NCBI GenBank assembly: GCA_963808725.1
Contig: CAWEGO010000003.1
Location: 682,001-746,000, forward strand
DNA length: 64,000 nucleotides
Source: JAHFUA01 sp963808725
GTDB lineage: Bacteria > Acidobacteriota > Terriglobia > Terriglobales > Acidobacteriaceae
Direction: 5' to 3'
Under the pieces are notes generated by a model that was given only the letters and a program-made list of their open reading frames with translations, was not told the DNA's origin and made no database searches. Shown in pieces: positions 8,411-17,479 of the stretch; the first letter of the stretch is position 1; every line of letters starts with the position of its first letter. A program made the translations under genes and the position numbers.

Positions 8411-8495
8411 ATCGGGAGATCGGCTCATCGGGTGATCCGGTGAACTGAAAACCATCGGAATCAGCCCTCTCCAATGACCCGATGAGCCGATGTCA
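8411..8495. repeat. Dispersed palindromic CATCGGGTGA element, copy 1
   Basis: Left arm ATCGGCTCATCGGGTGAT (about 8418-8435) pairs with right arm TGACCCGATGAGCCGAT (about 8475-8491) around a loop of some 40 bases. Related elements built from the same CATCGGGTGAT words lie at 47504-47561 and 60201-60282. All three are intergenic. Confidence 0.7.
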
Positions 8496-9179
8496 TTCCC
8501 CCTCCAGCACCGGCGTCCGCGACGCTTCCGCCAGCGCCAATTGCTCCCGCAGCCGCAGGTGCTTCTCGCGGAAGTGGCGCTGCGCGCGCTCGCCCCAGGC
8601 GCGGACGAAATAGTAGTTCAGCCCGGCGCCGATGGCGGAACTCACCAGCGGGATCAGCCGTCCCGCCCACTTCTCCACGATCTCCTTGCTGGCCTGGGCG
8701 GCGATGGCCTGGATCACGCGCGGCACGAACCGGTTCACCACTTCCTTCTCCAGCACTTCACGGCTGATGTCCACGCCGGCGGCGCTGGCGGCGGCCATCC
8801 ACAGCTCGGCCACTTCCTCGTCGGTGTTGAACTCGAATCCGTAGACCAGGCTGAGCTTCTGCAGCGTGCGAAACGTAATCACGGCCAGGATGCTGAGGTC
8901 GGGCACCAGAGTCATGAGCCCGCCTAGCCCCATCCCAGCGCCCTCGGCCGCCGCCAGCTTCATGCCCGCCCGGATGGTCTGGTCGGCGACCTCGTCCACC
9001 GTCTCGATGGGCAGCGTGGCCATGCCGCGAAAGGTGGCGATGGGCAGCTCGTGCGCCGTGCGCAACTGGAAAAGATAGCGGTCCGGATCGACGCGCACTG
9101 TCTGGTAGGCGCGGGCGAATCCCTCCCGCAGAGCACCCTCAATGCGGCGCGCAAGCCAGGAACGGGGCGGAGAGGACAT
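8493..9179 (-). CDS. EcsC-like protein
   Basis: A 228-residue protein resembling the EcsC family: helical, with Gly/Ala-rich amphipathic stretches (GMGLGGLMTLVPDLSILAVI near the middle and SSAIGAGLNYYFVRAWGERA near the end). EcsC family members are linked to ABC exporter operons in Bacillus, but the molecular role is unclear and no ABC genes are adjacent. The frame opens at 9227; the ATG at 9179 (MSSPPRSWLARRIEG) is preferred because the upstream residues look unrelated. Its stop lies just inside the repeat element at 8411-8495. Confidence 0.75.
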   Translation of the reverse strand: MSSPPRSWLARRIEGALREGFARAYQTVRVDPDRYLFQLRTAHELPIATFRGMATLPIETVDEVADQTIRAGMKLAAAEGAGMGLGGLMTLVPDLSILAVITFRTLQKLSLVYGFEFNTDEEVAELWMAAASAAGVDISREVLEKEVVNRFVPRVIQAIAAQASKEIVEKWAGRLIPLVSSAIGAGLNYYFVRAWGERAQRHFREKHLRLREQLALAEASRTPVLEGE

Positions 9180-9294
9180 TGCTTGTAGTTTACTCGAACT
9201 GGTGACGGCGATGGCAGTGGACGACAATCATGAGTCTTTCTACTCCTGACGTTTCTTCCTCTTCCGCATCCATCCAGCGTGAAGCACAATCGCT

Positions 9295-9508
9295 AGCCCG
9301 TCAGAGCGACATTTGTGTGAGCCCAGCGAGCGCGGGATTGTCGTTGAGGCCGGGCAATTTGTCGCAGCATTACAAAAAGCCCGTAGGAGCGACATTTGAG
9401 TGCGCCCGGCGCGCGCGGGACTGCAGTGGAAGCGCGGGGACTTTGTTGCAGCATTGCAAAAAGCCCGTCAGGGCGACATTTGTGTGAGCCCAGCGCGTGA
9501 GCGCTGGG
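9295..9508. repeat. Cluster of three REP-like repeats upstream of the RAYT gene
   Basis: Three direct copies at about 9295-9336, 9378-9420 and 9462-9508 share the core AGCCCGT-(4)-GCGACATTTG followed by a GC palindrome (for example CCCAGCGCGTGAGCGCTGGG in the third). A shorter relative, AGCCCCTTCAGGGGCGACAC, sits at 9531-9550 next to the transposase start. These are typical substrates of a REP-associated tyrosine transposase. Confidence 0.75.
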
Positions 9509-9559
9509 TCGGCAAGATTAAAGCAAACCAAGCCCCTTCAGGGGCGACACAGGACGGAC

Positions 9560-10030
9560 ATGTCACATACATATGCACGCAATCACCTTCACGTCGTATT
9601 CGCCACCAAATGGTGCCGAAACCTGATCACCGACCCAGAGAGACTCTGGGCATACATACGAGGCATAGCACGCAATTATGAAATTGATCTTGAGGCAATC
9701 GGAGGAATGCCGAACCACCTTCACATTCTGCTGGCGCTGCCTCCCAAGTTGTCTTTATCGCACGCCGTGCGCGCTATAAAGGCGAACTCCTCGAAATGGA
9801 TGAATGAGAACGGTCACCGTTTCGGCTGGCAAGAGGGCTATGCGGCATTTAGCGTGAGCGTCTCCAACCTGGCACACGTCTGCGAATATGTCCGCAATCA
9901 GCCCAAGCATCATAGGCACATGACATTCGAGCAGGAATTCCTTGCATTGTTAAAGAAGCACTGCATCGAAGCCGATCCGGCGCAGGTGTTCGCAGAAGGT
10001 GCCGCCCTCCGGGCTCATTTTTCTTCTTAA
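9560..10030 (+). mobile_element. REP-associated tyrosine transposase (RAYT, IS200/IS605-like)
   Basis: A 156-residue HUH transposase. Seen: the HUH pair His53/His55 in GMPNHLHILLALP and the catalytic Tyr94 in WQEGYAAFSVS, both placed as in single-domain TnpA(REP) proteins. The ATG at 9560 (MSHTYARNHLHVVF) is chosen because homology starts there. The gene is bracketed by REP copies: 9462-9508 on the left and an inverted near-identical copy at 10063-10110 on the right. This is the arrangement expected for a unit that mobilises or maintains REPs. It appears intact. Confidence 0.9.
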
Positions 10031-10062
10031 CCGGTTTCCCTCGTTCTCCCTTTCAATCCGAG

Positions 10063-10110
10063 CCCCAGCGCTGACGCGCTGGGCTCACACAAATGTCGCC
10101 CTTGCGGGCT
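10063..10110. repeat. Inverted REP copy downstream of the RAYT gene
   Basis: The reverse complement of this segment matches the REP at 9462-9508 almost base for base (AGCCCG, GGGCGACATTTGTGTGAG, then the CAGCGCG palindrome). Together they flank the transposase as terminal inverted repeats. Confidence 0.8.
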
Positions 10111-10213
10111 CCCCAATTTTGGTCTCTACCGGGATTTCTCCAGAATCGCTCGGATCACGCGCCTGGCGCTCTACAGCTTCTAAACGCCCCTGTGCTAGCA
10201 TCAATGGTTCTCC

Positions 10214-11884
10214 ATGCCAACAGGCAAACTCCAAATCGTGCCCCTGGGAGGTCTGGGCGAGTTCGGCATGAACTGCATGGCCTTCCGCTGGGGCGATGAC
10301 ATCATCGTCGTCGACGCCGGCATGATGTTTCCCGAGGCCGAGTTGCTGGGCGTGGACATCGTCGTCCCCGACATCACCTACCTCACCGAGAACCGCGACA
10401 AAGTCCGCGCCATCGTGCTCACCCACGGCCACGAGGACCACATCGGGGCGCTGCCCTGGGTGCTGAGCGAACTCAACGTGCCCGTCTACGGCACCGAGTT
10501 CACGCTTGCCTACGTGGAGAACAAGCTGGAAGAGCACGAGCTGCTCGACGACGCCAAGCTGATCGAGATGCGCGCCGGCGATCGCGTGAAGATCGGGCCG
10601 TTCACTGTTCATCCTATCCAGGTGACGCACAGCCTGGTGGATTGCGTGTCGCTGGCCATCCACACGCCGCTGGGAGTGGTGATCCACACCGGCGACTTCA
10701 AAGTTGATCCCACGCCCACCGACAACCGGCTCTTCGACCTGCACACCTTCGCCGAGTACGGCAAGAGCGGCGTGCTGGCGCTCTTCCAGGATTCGACGAA
10801 CGTGGAGCGCACCGGCTACACGCCCAGCGAGCGCGCGGTGCGGCGGAAGTTCGAGGAAGTGTTCGCGAGGGCGGAGCGGCGGCTGTTTATCTGCTGCTTC
10901 TCTTCGTCCATCCACCGCATGAAGCTGACCATCGACACCGCCTTCGAGAACAATCGCAAAGTGGCGCTGGTGGGGCGCTCGATGAACGAGTCGGCGGAGA
11001 TCGCACAGGACCTGGGATACATCGAAATCCCCGACGGGGTGCTGATCCATCCCGGGCAGGTGAAGGACTTCCCGCCCGAGCGCGTCTGCGTGCTGATCAG
11101 CGGCAGCCAGGGCGAGCCCATGTCGGCGCTCTCGCGCACCGCGGTGGACAGCCACAAGCACGTCAAGATCGAGCGTGACGACACGGTGGTGCTCAGCTCG
11201 CGCATCATCCCAGGAAACGAAAAAGCCATCTACCGCATGATCGACCACCTCTACCGCCGCGAGGCGCTGGTGGTGTACGACGACGGCTCGCAGCCGCCCA
11301 TCCACGTCAGCGGCCACGCCAGCCAGGAAGAGCTGAAGCTGATCATCAACCTGGTGAAGCCGCGGTACTTCATTCCCATCCACGGCGAGTACCGGCAACT
11401 GCGGCGGCACGGCGAGCTGGCGGCCTCGATGCACGGCGCCGTCGGCAAGGTGATCATGCTGGAAAGCGGCGACGTGCTGGAGTTCGACGAGTTGGGCGCG
11501 CGCAAGACCGGAGAAGTTGCTGTCGGACGCGTGTGCATCGACTCCGGCTCGCGCACGGACGTGGTCGAGGATCTGGTGATCCGCGACCGCCGCCTGCTGA
11601 GCGAAGACGGCATGGTGCTGGCCATCATCGCCATCAACAAGCTGAGCGGGAAGGTGGAATCGGCGCCCGAGATCGTAACCCGCGGCTTCGCCGCCGCCGG
11701 CGCGGAGAATGGTTTCATGGATGAAGCCCGCCAGGTCGTGATGGAGACTCTGGAACATTCGAGCAAAGAAGAAAAGGGCGACTGGGGCGTGATGAAGGAG
11801 AAGATCCGCCAGGAGCTGAAGCGCTATATCGCCAAGAACACCTCGCGGCGGCCGCTAATCATGCCGGTGATTTTGGAAATTTAG
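10214..11884 (+). CDS. rnj: Ribonuclease J
   Basis: Metallo-beta-lactamase/beta-CASP ribonuclease with 5'-3' exonuclease and possibly endonuclease activity in RNA decay and processing. 556 residues, full length. Seen: the zinc motif H71-G-H-E-D-H76 (LTHGHEDHIGALPW), GDFKVDPTP, the beta-CASP region with SSSIHRMK and GRSMNESAEIA, SGSQGEPMSALSR, and HVSGHASQEEL. The C-terminal RNase J-specific domain is present. Start ATG 10214 precedes GKLQIVPLGGLGEFG, the usual N-terminus. It follows the RAYT unit and appears monocistronic. Confidence 0.96.
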   Translation: MPTGKLQIVPLGGLGEFGMNCMAFRWGDDIIVVDAGMMFPEAELLGVDIVVPDITYLTENRDKVRAIVLTHGHEDHIGALPWVLSELNVPVYGTEFTLAYVENKLEEHELLDDAKLIEMRAGDRVKIGPFTVHPIQVTHSLVDCVSLAIHTPLGVVIHTGDFKVDPTPTDNRLFDLHTFAEYGKSGVLALFQDSTNVERTGYTPSERAVRRKFEEVFARAERRLFICCFSSSIHRMKLTIDTAFENNRKVALVGRSMNESAEIAQDLGYIEIPDGVLIHPGQVKDFPPERVCVLISGSQGEPMSALSRTAVDSHKHVKIERDDTVVLSSRIIPGNEKAIYRMIDHLYRREALVVYDDGSQPPIHVSGHASQEELKLIINLVKPRYFIPIHGEYRQLRRHGELAASMHGAVGKVIMLESGDVLEFDELGARKTGEVAVGRVCIDSGSRTDVVEDLVIRDRRLLSEDGMVLAIIAINKLSGKVESAPEIVTRGFAAAGAENGFMDEARQVVMETLEHSSKEEKGDWGVMKEKIRQELKRYIAKNTSRRPLIMPVILEI

Positions 11885-11947
11885 TCCGAGTTCGGGTGTG
11901 GGTTTCGGAGGGGCGCGGCTTCAGCCGCGCCGACAAGAACAAATAAC

Positions 11948-12115
11948 AATTGTCATCCTGAGCGCCGTCCGAACGAGCGCAGCGAGCGAGGGTAAGCGAA
12001 GGACCTGCTGTCCGAATCTCAAAGGGAGTCATGACGCCCTTTGGCGATGAAAACCAAGTATCCTCGCTTCGCGCTCAGTCGAGTCGCTCCCTCGCGCTTG
12101 CTCGGGATGACAATT
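11948..12115. repeat. MITE-like structured element with 16-bp terminal inverted repeats
   Basis: 168 bases bounded by AATTGTCATCCTGAGC and GCTCGGGATGACAATT, which are inverted repeats with one mismatch. The interior contains GAAGGACCT and CTCGCTTCGCGCTC words typical of widespread intergenic repeats. A sibling with perfect ends lies at 16373-16526. No clear target duplication is visible here. Confidence 0.7.
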
Positions 12116-12182
12116 CACAATGTGGTGGTCTGCGGCATGGCTGAAGCCATGCCCCTCCGAAACAAATGAGGCTCTTTCGATC

Positions 12183-13166
12183 ATGATCACACTGGACGAC
12201 ATTCGCCTGGCGCAGCAGCGGTTGCGAGGGGTGGCTGCGCGCACGCCGTTGGTTGCGTATGAAGAAGACGGCCGCCGGCTCTGGTTCAAGCCGGAAAGCT
12301 TTCAGCCCATCGGCTCCTTCAAGCTGCGCGGCGCTTACAACAAGATCGCGTCGCTCGGCGAGGACGAGCGGCGGCGCGGCGTCATCACCTACTCGAGCGG
12401 CAATCACGGGCAAGGGGTGGCGTATTCGGCGCGAGCGCTGGGCACGAAGGCTGTGGTGGTGATGCCGCGCAAGGCGCCAGCCAACAAGATTGAGGCTACC
12501 AAGGCTCTGGGGGCGGAGATCGTACCCGTCGGCCCGACCAGCGGCGAACGCCAGGCCAAGGCGGAAGAACTGGCCGCCGAGCACGGCTACGTCATCATTC
12601 CGCCGTTCAACGACGAAAAGATCATCGCCGGGCAGGGAACGATCGGCCTCGAGATCGTCGAAGACCTTCCCGATGTCGAGCTCGTGCTGGTGCCCGTGGG
12701 TGGCGGAGGTCTGGCGAGCGGTGTGGCCACGGCGGTGAAGCAGCTTCGTCCGCAGGCGAAGGTCATCGGCGTGGAACCTGAGCTGGCGGCGGACGCGCAA
12801 GCCAGCCTGCGCGCGGGTAAGATCGTGAGCTGGCCCGGCGAAAAAGTGGGACGCACGCTGGCCGACGGGCTGCGCACGCAGCACCTGGGCGAGATCACCT
12901 TTGAGCACATCCGCCGCTACCTGGACGACATCGTCACCGTCAGCGAGGATGAGATCCGCGAAGCCATGCGGCGGCTGGCGCTGGGCGCGCGCCTGGTGGC
13001 GGAGCCGAGCGGCGCGGTCGCGCCGGCGGCGTTCTTCTTCCACGCCAATGAGTTGCCGCGCGCGGAGAAGACGGTGGCCATCATCAGCGGCGGCAGCGTC
13101 GAGCCGCAACTGCTGGCCTCGGTGCTCGATGGCGGCTGGCTGGAAGCTACGGTCAGCGCCGACTGA
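12183..13166 (+). CDS. Threonine dehydratase/serine racemase-like PLP enzyme
   Basis: Fold-type II PLP enzyme of 327 residues, expected to deaminate threonine/serine or racemise serine. Seen: the PLP Lys in PIGSFKLRGAYNK, the SSGNHGQGVA substrate loop, and the GGGGLASG phosphate-binding loop. There is no C-terminal ACT regulatory domain, so it resembles the catabolic (TdcB-like) or racemase form rather than biosynthetic IlvA. The ATG at 12183 is chosen; the open upstream frame runs into the repeat at 11948-12115. Substrate specificity cannot be told from sequence alone. Confidence 0.9.
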   Translation: MITLDDIRLAQQRLRGVAARTPLVAYEEDGRRLWFKPESFQPIGSFKLRGAYNKIASLGEDERRRGVITYSSGNHGQGVAYSARALGTKAVVVMPRKAPANKIEATKALGAEIVPVGPTSGERQAKAEELAAEHGYVIIPPFNDEKIIAGQGTIGLEIVEDLPDVELVLVPVGGGGLASGVATAVKQLRPQAKVIGVEPELAADAQASLRAGKIVSWPGEKVGRTLADGLRTQHLGEITFEHIRRYLDDIVTVSEDEIREAMRRLALGARLVAEPSGAVAPAAFFFHANELPRAEKTVAIISGGSVEPQLLASVLDGGWLEATVSAD

Positions 13167-13245
13167 GTTCCGCCGCGACGGTGTAGAATCTGTGTTCTTC
13201 TGGCCGTGACAAAATCCCCGAGGTTAGATCCCGAGGTTTGATTCC

Positions 13246-14730
13246 ATGCAGCGTTTATTCCTGGGCGCAGCCATGTGCATGCTTTTCGGCTTTTCGGCCA
13301 GCGCCCAAGTGGTTCCGCAGCGGCACAGCGTGCTGGCGCACAAACCGGAGAAGCCGCCGGCGAAGTTTTTCCCGTATCCAATCTATGAGAGAACGCTGGG
13401 GAACGGGCTGCGCATCATGATCATCCCCACGCCCGAGTTCAAGGACATGGTCAGCTACACCACGCCGGTCTTCGCCGGTTCGCGCAACGAGACAGAGAAG
13501 GGCAAGACCGGCCTGGCGCACCTGTTCGAGCACATCATGTTCCGCCACGAGTACGACGGCGTCGCCGGCGGATATCAGGCAATGATGGACCGCCTGGGCT
13601 CCTATAACAACGCGTACACCACCTACGACATGACCTTTTACCATCCGTTCACTTTTGCGCAGAACCTGGTGGGGCCGGTCGTGACCGCGCAGGGGCCGGC
13701 GCCGGGCGTGATCGAACTGGAGGCCTCGCGCTTCAAAGGGCTGAAGATCGACCCGAAGACCTTCCAGGTGGAAGCCGGAGCGGTGCTGGGAGAATACCGC
13801 CGGATTTATTCGTTCCCGGTGCAGAAGATGATCGAGCAGATGTCGCCGGTGGCCTTCCCCAATCATCCCTACGGCCACACCGTGATCGGCTACCTCGACG
13901 ACGTGGAGAAGATGCCGCAGGCCTGGGATGCAGCCTGGCAGTTCTTCCATAACTATTACACGCCGAACGATGCGGCCGTCATCGTGGTGGGCGACGTGGA
14001 CCCGCACAAGCTGTTTCCGGCGATCGAGAAGGCCTACGCCGATTGGAAACCGGTACCCACGCCGAAGATCCCCATCCCGCCGGAGCCCAAAGAGCACCGG
14101 CCGGTGCACGTGGATTGGGAGGCGGAGGTCGCGCCGCGGCTGCTGGTCGCGTATCACACGCCGGCATTCAATCCCGGCACGCCGGAGTCGGCGGTTGCCC
14201 TGGTGCTGGATGAGCTGCTGACCTCGCGCTCCGCGCCGCTCTACCAGAAGCTGCTTTATCAGAAGCAGTCGGTGACCTCGTTCGTCACCTACTCTGCGCC
14301 TATTTCCACCGACCCGCACTGGATGCTGCTGGGCGCCGAGCTCAGCCTGGAGCGCTTCCAGAAGGAAGGCACAAAATACGTCGATGAGGTCCGGTACGAC
14401 ATCGTCAACGGCACCGAGGCGCTCAAGAATTTCTCCCAGGACCCCAACGCGGACAAGACGCTGGAGGTCATCAAGAGCAGGGTCAAGAATGATTTTCTGG
14501 CGCAGTGGGATACCACCGACCACATCGCCCAGAGCCTGGCCACGTTCTACCGCTTCAACCGCGATCCGCACGTGCTGGATACGCTGCTGCAGTCGGTCGA
14601 AGAGCTGCAGCCGGCGGACATCGACGACTACGCCGCCAAGTACTTCACGCACGAAGGCCGGCTGGTGGGCACGCTGTGGCACGGCCCTCCGCCGCCAGAG
14701 ACCGCACCCAAGAAGACGGAGGTGCGGTGA
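13246..14730 (+). CDS. M16 family zinc metallopeptidase, catalytic subunit, exported
   Basis: A 494-residue pitrilysin-type peptidase. Residues 1-20 form a signal peptide (LFLGAAMCMLFGFSASA), so it acts outside the cytoplasm. The inverted zinc motif HxxEH is present as H92-L-F-E95-H96 (GLAHLFEHIMF), and the distal Glu is likely in the GAVLGEYRR segment. Its stop overlaps the start of the next M16 gene (TGATG). That gene lacks the zinc motif, so the two likely form the usual heterodimer with one active and one inactive chain. Confidence 0.93.
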   Translation: MQRLFLGAAMCMLFGFSASAQVVPQRHSVLAHKPEKPPAKFFPYPIYERTLGNGLRIMIIPTPEFKDMVSYTTPVFAGSRNETEKGKTGLAHLFEHIMFRHEYDGVAGGYQAMMDRLGSYNNAYTTYDMTFYHPFTFAQNLVGPVVTAQGPAPGVIELEASRFKGLKIDPKTFQVEAGAVLGEYRRIYSFPVQKMIEQMSPVAFPNHPYGHTVIGYLDDVEKMPQAWDAAWQFFHNYYTPNDAAVIVVGDVDPHKLFPAIEKAYADWKPVPTPKIPIPPEPKEHRPVHVDWEAEVAPRLLVAYHTPAFNPGTPESAVALVLDELLTSRSAPLYQKLLYQKQSVTSFVTYSAPISTDPHWMLLGAELSLERFQKEGTKYVDEVRYDIVNGTEALKNFSQDPNADKTLEVIKSRVKNDFLAQWDTTDHIAQSLATFYRFNRDPHVLDTLLQSVEELQPADIDDYAAKYFTHEGRLVGTLWHGPPPPETAPKKTEVR

Positions 14731-16358
14731 TGCGGAAGGCAGTACCCGGTACTCGGTACACAGTACTCAGTTTCATCTTGCTGCTGGTTGGGGCGACATT
14801 GGCAGCGGCGCAGCAGGCCGCGACCAGGCACAACACGGCGGCTCCATCCGAAATTCCGGTAAATGTCGTAACGCTGCCATCTGCCTCGCCGCTTTATGAG
14901 GTGCAGATCATGGTGCGTGCCGGCTCGGCCGAAGACCCGAGCGGCAAAGAAGGCACGGCCAGCCTCGTCGGCAGAATGCTGATCGAGGGAGGCTTCGGCG
15001 ATCCCAAGAATCCGGTCACGAAGGAAAAGCTGGCGGAGATCACGCGTCCCTGGGGCGAGGCGGCGTATCCCCAGGTTCGCGTGGATAAGGAAACTACCGT
15101 TTTCAGCATGACTGTGCCGCGGGATGTGTTCCCGCAGTTCATGGCGCGGGTGCTCAAGCCGATGTTGACTGAGCCGCTGTTTCTGGAAACCGAGCTGGAG
15201 AGGGTTCGCAAGGAAGCACTAGTGGGTATCCGGTCCAATTTGCGCTTCGAGCAGCAGGAGCAGCTTGGACTGTTGGCATTGGACGACTGGGTGCTCGAGG
15301 GCACGCCGATGGACCACCTGGCACAAGGGACGGTACAAGGCCTCCAGGCGGTTACCCGCCCTGATCTGCAGGGATATTACGCACGGTACTACCACATGCT
15401 GAACCTGTTCGTGGCTGCGAGTATCACCGATCCGGCTTCACTCAAGCTGCTGTTTTCCGCGCTGCCGCGGGACCTGCCGGGATTCGTCCAATTCCCCTCC
15501 GAAAAAGCGAAGGCAGCTACAGGCTGCAAGCTGCTGATCATCACCCAGCCCAATGCCATCGCTACCGGCGTGCACCTCGGCTTCCCGATCCCAGTGAAGC
15601 GCGGCGATCCGGACTACTGGCCGCTGTTCGTCGCCAACGTCTTCTTTGGCGCACACCGCGACAACATCGGTCGTCTCTATAAGGACATCCGCGAAGAGCG
15701 CGGATACAACTACGGCGACTATTCCTACATTGAATACTACGCGGCGCGGCCGCAAGCGCTGTTCCCGCCGCCCGGGACGCCGCGCGATCAGCAGTACTTC
15801 AGCATGTGGATCCGTCCGGTGGGCCACCAGTACGCGCACTTCATCCTGAAAACCATGACTTGGGAGCTGGACAACTTCATCAAGAACGGCATGACGGCCG
15901 AGCAGGTGGAGGCCGCCAAGCAGAAGGCGCGCACGCTCTACCTTAGTTATGCCGACAGCAAGGGGCGGCAGCTCGGCTATCGGCTCGACGACATGTTCTA
16001 TGGCATGAAGGACCACGGCTACCTGGAGGAGATGCTGGCCAACATCGACAAGCTGACGGCCGAGCAGGTGAACGCGGCCATCAAGAAGTATCTTCAGGTG
16101 GCGAATCTGAAATATATCATCGTGACCAACGAGAGCATGGCGCAGAAGCTGGCCGACGACATCGCCGGCGACACCAACGTGGTATCCAAGACGCGGGAGG
16201 AGTATCACATCTCCGAGCCGGTGCCGCCGGAGAAGCAGAAGATGCTGGCCCAGGACGAGCAGTGGAAGGCGTACAAACTGAACATCCCGCGCGAAAACAT
16301 CGCCATCGTCAAGGCGGAACAAATGTTCGAGACCAACGCCAACGCGGGGATGAAGTGA
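14730..16358 (+). CDS. M16 family peptidase-like protein, non-catalytic partner
   Basis: A 542-residue M16-fold protein with an N-terminal export signal (about residues 10-27). No HxxEH is found where the active site should be, so it is probably the structural or substrate-binding partner of the preceding catalytic subunit. The C-terminal M16 domain carries the usual ERGYNYGDYSYIEYY segment that contributes Arg/Tyr to the partner's active site. Bases 14741-14770, encoding residues 5-13 of the signal region (VPGTRYTVL), consist of GGTACTCGGTAC-type words that look like an inserted repeat. Start ATG 14730 overlaps the previous stop. Confidence 0.9.
   Translation: MRKAVPGTRYTVLSFILLLVGATLAAAQQAATRHNTAAPSEIPVNVVTLPSASPLYEVQIMVRAGSAEDPSGKEGTASLVGRMLIEGGFGDPKNPVTKEKLAEITRPWGEAAYPQVRVDKETTVFSMTVPRDVFPQFMARVLKPMLTEPLFLETELERVRKEALVGIRSNLRFEQQEQLGLLALDDWVLEGTPMDHLAQGTVQGLQAVTRPDLQGYYARYYHMLNLFVAASITDPASLKLLFSALPRDLPGFVQFPSEKAKAATGCKLLIITQPNAIATGVHLGFPIPVKRGDPDYWPLFVANVFFGAHRDNIGRLYKDIREERGYNYGDYSYIEYYAARPQALFPPPGTPRDQQYFSMWIRPVGHQYAHFILKTMTWELDNFIKNGMTAEQVEAAKQKARTLYLSYADSKGRQLGYRLDDMFYGMKDHGYLEEMLANIDKLTAEQVNAAIKKYLQVANLKYIIVTNESMAQKLADDIAGDTNVVSKTREEYHISEPVPPEKQKMLAQDEQWKAYKLNIPRENIAIVKAEQMFETNANAGMK
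14741..14770. repeat. GTACCCGGTACTCGGTAC-type word repeat inside a signal-peptide coding region
   Basis: Thirty bases made of successive GTACCCG, GTACTCG, GTACACA and GTACTCA words with about 8-base periodicity. They lie inside the first 14 codons of the non-catalytic M16 gene without breaking its frame. The low complexity suggests an intergenic repeat absorbed into the gene. Confidence 0.45.
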
Positions 16359-17443
16359 TGCACCAACGTCAGAATTGTCATCCCGAGCGAAGCCTGGAGA
16401 GCGCGAATGCGTTCTCCAGGCGAGTCGAGGGACCTTGTGCTTCGAAGGCCGGAGCTCAAACACAAGGTCCCTCGACTTGCACTCCCCTCGCTGCGCTCGT
16501 GTCGCGCGGCGCTCGGGATGACAATTTCAGATGGGGCTTGGTCTTGGCGCTGTTGGCACTGTGTATTGTTCCGCATCTCGACGCCGCGCAGGCCGAGCGG
16601 GCCGTCATGGTGCGGGAAGGCTACATCTATCTCTCTCCTGATGAGACTTCCACCCGCATGGCGAACCTGGCGCGCGGGCGCGAGGTGGCGATTTTCGAGA
16701 AGAGCCACGAGTGGCTGCATATCACCCAGGTGGATGGCAACGTCACCGGCTGGATTCTGGACAAGGGCGTGGTCCGACCCTCGACTCCGGACGGCGATCA
16801 GATTGTTTTCGGTGCGGCGGCGGATGCGGAAGCCGAAGCCAGCCGGCGCTACGGCCGCAAAGGCGCGGACAAGGATGCCATGCGCCTCTACCGTCGTGTA
16901 GCGGAATACTTTCCCAGATCGCCGCTGGCAGGAGAGGCGTTGTATCGTGCCGCCGATGTCCGCTGGCAGGAGGATGCAATCGACGTGAGCACACGCCCCT
17001 CGGCCAGGGAGAACGATCCCCGCCTCCGTCCGGAGATCGATGAGGACTGGATGCGGGAGGTGATCAAGAAGTTTCCCGGCACCAAGTGGGCCGACATGGC
17101 GGCCTATCATCTCCTCGAGAACAAGGTGTGCGGCGATTGGGGCGGCGAAACCAAGTGTCCGGAGAAGGAATCGGAGCTCTACGAGAAGTACGTGCACGAG
17201 CACCCGCAGTCTCCCAAGGCGGCGGAGGCCTTGTACCAGGCGGCGTGGCGGCAGGCGGCATTGATCCAGATGTATAAGGACGATGGCAACGCCAATCGCT
17301 CGAGCGCCGCGAAAAACAAGGCCGTCGCACTGGCCCGGCAGGTCGCTAGCCAGTACGCGCAGACGGATTGGGGAGCGCGCGCCCAGGAACTCGTCTTCCT
17401 AATCGAGCAAGACATTCCAACCTACGGGAATACCATCCAATAA
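16358..17443 (+). CDS. Exported SH3-domain/TPR-like protein with a repeat-derived N-terminus
   Basis: A 361-residue protein. Residues about 58-75 are a hydrophobic export signal (LVLALLALCIVPHLDAAQA). Residues 80-145 look like a bacterial SH3 domain (MVREGYIYLSPDET to VTGWILDKGVV), and the remainder is helical and TPR-like, resembling YbgF/BamD-type envelope proteins. The ATG at 16358 overlaps the preceding M16 stop (TGATG). Codons 6-56 are read through the inverted-repeat element at 16373-16526, an in-frame insertion ahead of the signal peptide. Alternatively, translation starts at a TTG near 16538. It probably works with the two M16 proteins encoded upstream. Confidence 0.8.
   Translation: MHQRQNCHPERSLESANAFSRRVEGPCASKAGAQTQGPSTCTPLAALVSRGARDDNFRWGLVLALLALCIVPHLDAAQAERAVMVREGYIYLSPDETSTRMANLARGREVAIFEKSHEWLHITQVDGNVTGWILDKGVVRPSTPDGDQIVFGAAADAEAEASRRYGRKGADKDAMRLYRRVAEYFPRSPLAGEALYRAADVRWQEDAIDVSTRPSARENDPRLRPEIDEDWMREVIKKFPGTKWADMAAYHLLENKVCGDWGGETKCPEKESELYEKYVHEHPQSPKAAEALYQAAWRQAALIQMYKDDGNANRSSAAKNKAVALARQVASQYAQTDWGARAQELVFLIEQDIPTYGNTIQ
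16373..16526. mobile_element. MITE-like element with perfect 16-bp TIRs and a 4-bp TCAG duplication
   Basis: 154 bases bounded by perfect inverted repeats AATTGTCATCCCGAGC / GCTCGGGATGACAATT. TCAG occurs immediately outside both ends (16369-16372 and 16527-16530), as expected for a target-site duplication. Internal hairpins include AGGGACCTTGTG pairing with CACAAGGTCCCT, and CTGGAGAGCGC pairing with GCGTTCTCCAG. It is a sibling of 11948-12115 and lies inside the 5' coding region of the SH3 gene. Confidence 0.75.
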
Positions 17444-17479
17444 CCGGTCCTTCCGGTAGGTGTGGGTTAGAATCGCAGC

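Noticed and set aside
10085..11758. 557-codon minus-strand frame opposite RNase J
   Set aside because: Shadow of a well-conserved RNase J gene. The translation is His/Val/Asp-rich noise typical of antisense reading in high-GC DNA.
13255..14682. 475-codon minus-strand frame opposite the M16 protease
   Set aside because: Shadow frame with Arg/Val/His-rich composition; the plus strand encodes the HxxEH protease.
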